From Azophilus sp964638775 (GTDB lineage Bacteria > Pseudomonadota > Gammaproteobacteria > Pseudomonadales > Azotimanducaceae), in the NCBI GenBank assembly GCA_964638775.1, contig CAZWZH010000031.1, positions 1-15,365 of the forward strand: DNA of 15,365 bases. Direction: 5' to 3'. A program made the position numbers and the translations under genes. Shown piece after piece: positions 12,484 to 15,365 of this stretch; within the stretch, counting starts at the first letter, position 1; the number at the start of each line of letters is the position of its first letter. The notes beneath the pieces are model-generated. The model was not told the origin of the DNA. It did no database searches and was given only the letters and a program-made list of their open reading frames with translations.

Positions 12484-15365
12484 GGGCCCGCAGCCGGGAT
12501 GCGCCGGGCAAAACGAGGGGGCCGGGCAGGCGCCGCGGCCCTTCGCGGAACTCCACTGCCTGAGCAACTACAGCTTCCTGCGCGGCGCTTCGCATCCGGA
12601 AGAACTGGTCGAGCGGGCCGCGCAACTCGGCTATACGGCCATCGCGATCACCGATGAGTGTTCGTTCGCCGGCCTGGCCAAGGCGCACCTGGCCGCGAGA
12701 GAGCACGGCGTCAAGCTCATTGTCGGCGCCGAGTTCCGGCTCGACGATGCCTGCGGCAAACTCGTCCTGCTGGCGCCCGACCGTTGCGCCTACGGCCAGC
12801 TTGCCGGGCTCATCACCAGACTGCGGCGACGTTCCCCCAAGGGCGAATACCGGGCCGAACTCGAAGATTTCCGCTATGGCCTGAAGGCCTGCCTGGCGCT
12901 CTGGATACCCTGGAGCGCTTCTCGAACAACCATCGAAACCCTTGTTGCCGACGGCGAGCGCATCAAGGCCCTGTTCGCCCGCCCGGCTGCCGATTCGCCG
13001 GTAGTACCTGGGCGTCTCGACGCACTCGCCGGCAAAATCGGCGAGCGCTGCGGGCTCTGGATCGCTCTCGAGCTTTTCCGGGAAAGCAGCGACCTGGACA
13101 AAACCGCCCATGCACTCACCCTGTCCATGCGGCTCGGCCTGCCTATCGTGGCCTGCAACGACGTGCACACCCACGACCCGGTGCGGCAGCCGCTGCAGGA
13201 CGTGATGACCGCCATCCGCCTGAAGACCCCGGTGGCCGAACTGGGCGGCGCCGCGTTCTGCAACGCCGAGCGAACCCTGCGGCCCATCCCGGCACTCGGG
13301 GAACTCTACCCGGGCGAACTCCTCGACGAGGCGGCCCACATTGCGGGGCTCTGCCGTTTTTCCATGGACGAGTTGCGCTACCAGTACCCCGAGGAACTGG
13401 TTCCCCCGCACCTGACGCCGTTCGAATACCTGGAACAACTTACCCTGGCCGGGGCGCGCGAACGCTGGCCGGAGGGCGTTCCCGACGATGTTCTGAAACT
13501 TGTCCGCCGGGAACTCGAACTCATCCGGGTCCTCAACTACGAGCACTATTTCCTCACGGTGCAGGACATCGTCCAGTTCGCCCGCAGCCAGGACATCCTC
13601 TGCCAGGGGCGCGGGTCGGCGGCCAACTCGGCTGTCTGTTTCTGCCTGCACATCACCGAGGTCGACCCGGCCCGCATGCACCTGCTGTTCGAGCGCTTCG
13701 TCTCCAGGGAGCGCAACGAACCGCCGGACATCGACGTTGATTTCGAGCACGAGCGGCGCGAGGAGGTCATCCAGTACATCTACAAGCGCTACGGGCGCGA
13801 GCGGGCGGCGCTGGCCGCGACCCTCATCACCTACCGGCTGCGCAGCGCCATCCGCGACGTGGGCAAGGCGCTCGGCATGGATGCGGACCTGCTCGACCTC
13901 CTGGCCAAGTCCTTCGCCTGGTGGGACGATCACGACAAGCTCCGCGAACAGTTCAGCCAGGCCGGGCTCGACCCCGACAGCCGCCTGGTGCGGCAGTTCC
14001 TGGCCCTGGTTCCCGCCATTCTGGGTTTCCCCCGCCATCTCTCGCAGCACGTCGGCGGTTTCGTCATCTCCCGGGAGCCGTTGGCGCAACTGGTGCCGGT
14101 GGAGAACGCGGCCATGGCGGAGCGCACCGTCATCCAGTGGGACAAGGACGACCTGGCAGCGCTCGGGCTGATGAAGGTGGACGTGCTGGGCCTCGGCATG
14201 CTGACGGCCATCCGCAAGGCATTGACCGCCGTGAACGGCTACCGGGCCGGCGGGGGCACCCCTCGCATACAAGTGGCGAGCATCCCGCCCGAAGACCCGG
14301 AAACCTACCGCATGCTGCAGGACGGCGACAGCGTCGGGGTCTTCCAGGTGGAATCCCGCGCGCAGATGTCCATGCTGCCGCGCCTGAAGCCGCAGAATTT
14401 CTACGACCTGGTCATCGAGGTCGCGATCGTGCGGCCCGGGCCCATCCAGGGTGACATGGTGCACCCGTACCTGCGCCGCCGGCAGGGCCTGGAGCCCGTT
14501 ACCTACCCCAGCGATGCGGTGCGCCGTGTGCTGGAGCGCACCCTCGGTGTGCCCATCTTCCAGGAACAGGTGATCGAACTGGCCATGGTGGCGGCCGGCT
14601 TCAGCGCCGGCGAGGCCGACCGGCTGCGCCGTGCCATGGCCGCCTGGCGCCGGCGGGGGCAACTCGAGGCCTTCGAGAAGAAGCTCATCGACGGCATGAC
14701 GGAGCGCGGCCACAGCCTGGATTTCGCGCAGCGGGTGTTCAAGCAGATCCTGGGGTTCGGCGAATACGGCTTCCCCGAATCCCACGCGGCCAGCTTCGCC
14801 CTGCTCGTCTACGTGTCCGCCTGGCTCAAATGCCACGAACCGGCAGCCTTCTACTGCGGCATACTGAACAGCCAGCCCATGGGCTTCTACTCGCCGTCGC
14901 AACTCATCCAGGATGCGCGCCGGCACGGCCTGGACGTGCGCCCGGCCGACGTGCAGCACAGCCACTGGGACCACCGCCTCGAACCGCCCGCCCGCCCCGG
15001 GGGGCAACCGGCCCTGCGCCTGGGCCTGCGGCTGGTGAAAGGCCTGAAGGAGGAAACCGGCCTGGCCATCGCCGACCGACAGCCCTTCCGCGATTCCGAA
15101 GACCTCTGCCGGCGCGCCGGCCTGAACCGGCAGGGCCTCGAGTTCCTGGCCCGCTCCGGAGCGCTCGAATCACTGTCCGGACACCGCTACCAGGCGCACT
15201 GGGACGTGGCGGCCATCGACCGGCCCCTGCCGTTACAGGAAGCAGCGGAACAGCGGGCAGCCTATACGAATGGCGGAGCGCGAGAGAGCCCCGCCCACAC
15301 CGAAATTGCCCTCCCCGGCCCCGGAGAGGCCGAAAACGTCCTGCACGATTACCGCTACCTGGGCT
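12467..15365 (+). CDS. dnaE2: Error-prone DNA polymerase DnaE2 (ImuC), 3' end outside window
   Basis: C-family DNA polymerase that carries out mutagenic translesion synthesis with ImuA and ImuB. The frame is open from ATG 12467 to the window edge, giving 966 residues of an expected ~1030-1080; only the C-terminal tail is missing. A PHP domain opens with FAELHCLSNYSFLRGASHPEE truncated here to FAELHCLSNYSFLRGASH (26-43) and AIAITDECSFAGL. The palm holds CQGRGSAANSAV, PDIDVDFEHERREE with D423 and D425, and KVDVLGLGML with the third catalytic aspartate D572. EVAIVRPGPIQGDMVHPYLRRR, IFQEQVIELAM and GFGEYGFPESHAASFALLVY follow, the last typical of DnaE2 rather than replicative DnaE1. About 25 Pro/Gly-rich residues precede the PHP domain. 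No other start exists in frame, so this overlap start within imuB is chosen. Residues ~594-603 come from a shortened palindromic repeat. Confidence 0.95.
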   Translation, partial: MAISVEGPQPGCAGQNEGAGQAPRPFAELHCLSNYSFLRGASHPEELVERAAQLGYTAIAITDECSFAGLAKAHLAAREHGVKLIVGAEFRLDDACGKLVLLAPDRCAYGQLAGLITRLRRRSPKGEYRAELEDFRYGLKACLALWIPWSASRTTIETLVADGERIKALFARPAADSPVVPGRLDALAGKIGERCGLWIALELFRESSDLDKTAHALTLSMRLGLPIVACNDVHTHDPVRQPLQDVMTAIRLKTPVAELGGAAFCNAERTLRPIPALGELYPGELLDEAAHIAGLCRFSMDELRYQYPEELVPPHLTPFEYLEQLTLAGARERWPEGVPDDVLKLVRRELELIRVLNYEHYFLTVQDIVQFARSQDILCQGRGSAANSAVCFCLHITEVDPARMHLLFERFVSRERNEPPDIDVDFEHERREEVIQYIYKRYGRERAALAATLITYRLRSAIRDVGKALGMDADLLDLLAKSFAWWDDHDKLREQFSQAGLDPDSRLVRQFLALVPAILGFPRHLSQHVGGFVISREPLAQLVPVENAAMAERTVIQWDKDDLAALGLMKVDVLGLGMLTAIRKALTAVNGYRAGGGTPRIQVASIPPEDPETYRMLQDGDSVGVFQVESRAQMSMLPRLKPQNFYDLVIEVAIVRPGPIQGDMVHPYLRRRQGLEPVTYPSDAVRRVLERTLGVPIFQEQVIELAMVAAGFSAGEADRLRRAMAAWRRRGQLEAFEKKLIDGMTERGHSLDFAQRVFKQILGFGEYGFPESHAASFALLVYVSAWLKCHEPAAFYCGILNSQPMGFYSPSQLIQDARRHGLDVRPADVQHSHWDHRLEPPARPGGQPALRLGLRLVKGLKEETGLAIADRQPFRDSEDLCRRAGLNRQGLEFLARSGALESLSGHRYQAHWDVAAIDRPLPLQEAAEQRAAYTNGGARESPAHTEIALPGPGEAENVLHDYRYLG
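14246..14273 (+). repeat. Shortened REP-like repeat inside dnaE2
   Basis: GGGGGCACCCCTCGCATACA (14252-14271) matches the right two thirds of the imuB/imuA repeat. The GAGCGCGA part of the left arm is missing. It is read as AGGGTPRIQV, the third of the three possible frames, and falls in a loop just before the conserved ASIPPEDPETY segment. Confidence 0.75.

Noticed and set aside
12272..15007. Very long open frame (911 codons) on the minus strand opposite imuB and dnaE2
   Set aside because: The plus strand holds well-marked ImuB and DnaE2 motifs throughout. Long antisense frames are common in GC-rich genes, and this one shows no recognisable domain.

Overview
The window reads as chromosomal DNA of a GC-rich Proteobacterium, most likely a gammaproteobacterium. 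It carries eight complete protein genes plus a ninth that runs off the right edge. The pointers to this group are a long two-domain SppA, a classical NADPH glutathione reductase, Shine-Dalgarno-led genes, LexA sites of the CTG-N10-CAG type, and an imuA-imuB-dnaE2 mutagenesis cassette. No species can be named from this sequence, and no tRNA, rRNA, CRISPR array, transposase or phage gene was seen.

Left part (1-7400). The plus-strand gene sppA (membrane protease IV) faces, tail to tail, a run of four minus-strand genes. Read in the direction of transcription these are gor (glutathione reductase), a PhoA-family alkaline phosphatase, an AGCS-type sodium:amino-acid symporter carrying an extra domain-sized loop, and a small DUF1232 protein. 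Between gor and the phosphatase lies a 109-base element with two perfect 31-base inverted arms. It abuts an AT-rich stretch that probably holds the phosphatase promoter.

Middle part (7400-9900). ugd (UDP-glucose 6-dehydrogenase) diverges from gor and starts at TTG behind a near-perfect ribosome binding site. After it comes a 248-base gap that looks like a complete small transcription unit: a sigma-70-like promoter, about 80 bases that fold into nested stems, and a G5T5 terminator. A lone NYN-domain putative ribonuclease of visibly lower GC follows. The structured RNA may be a free sRNA or an attenuating leader of the NYN gene.

Right part (9900-15365). imuA, imuB and dnaE2 form a tightly coupled operon with overlaps of 1 and 17 bases. 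It encodes the SOS translesion mutasome: the RecA-like ImuA, the Y-family-like ImuB and the error-prone DnaE2 polymerase. Its promoter has one LexA box exactly filling the -35/-10 spacer and a second box just past the predicted start point.

The most unusual feature of the window is a REP-like palindromic repeat embedded in the coding sequence of all three operon genes. It occurs as multiple copies in imuA and imuB and as a shortened copy in dnaE2. Across the genes it is read in all three forward frames, and it has no stop codon in any of them. This resembles protein-tolerated palindromic repeats such as the Rickettsia palindromic elements, but the sequence is different.
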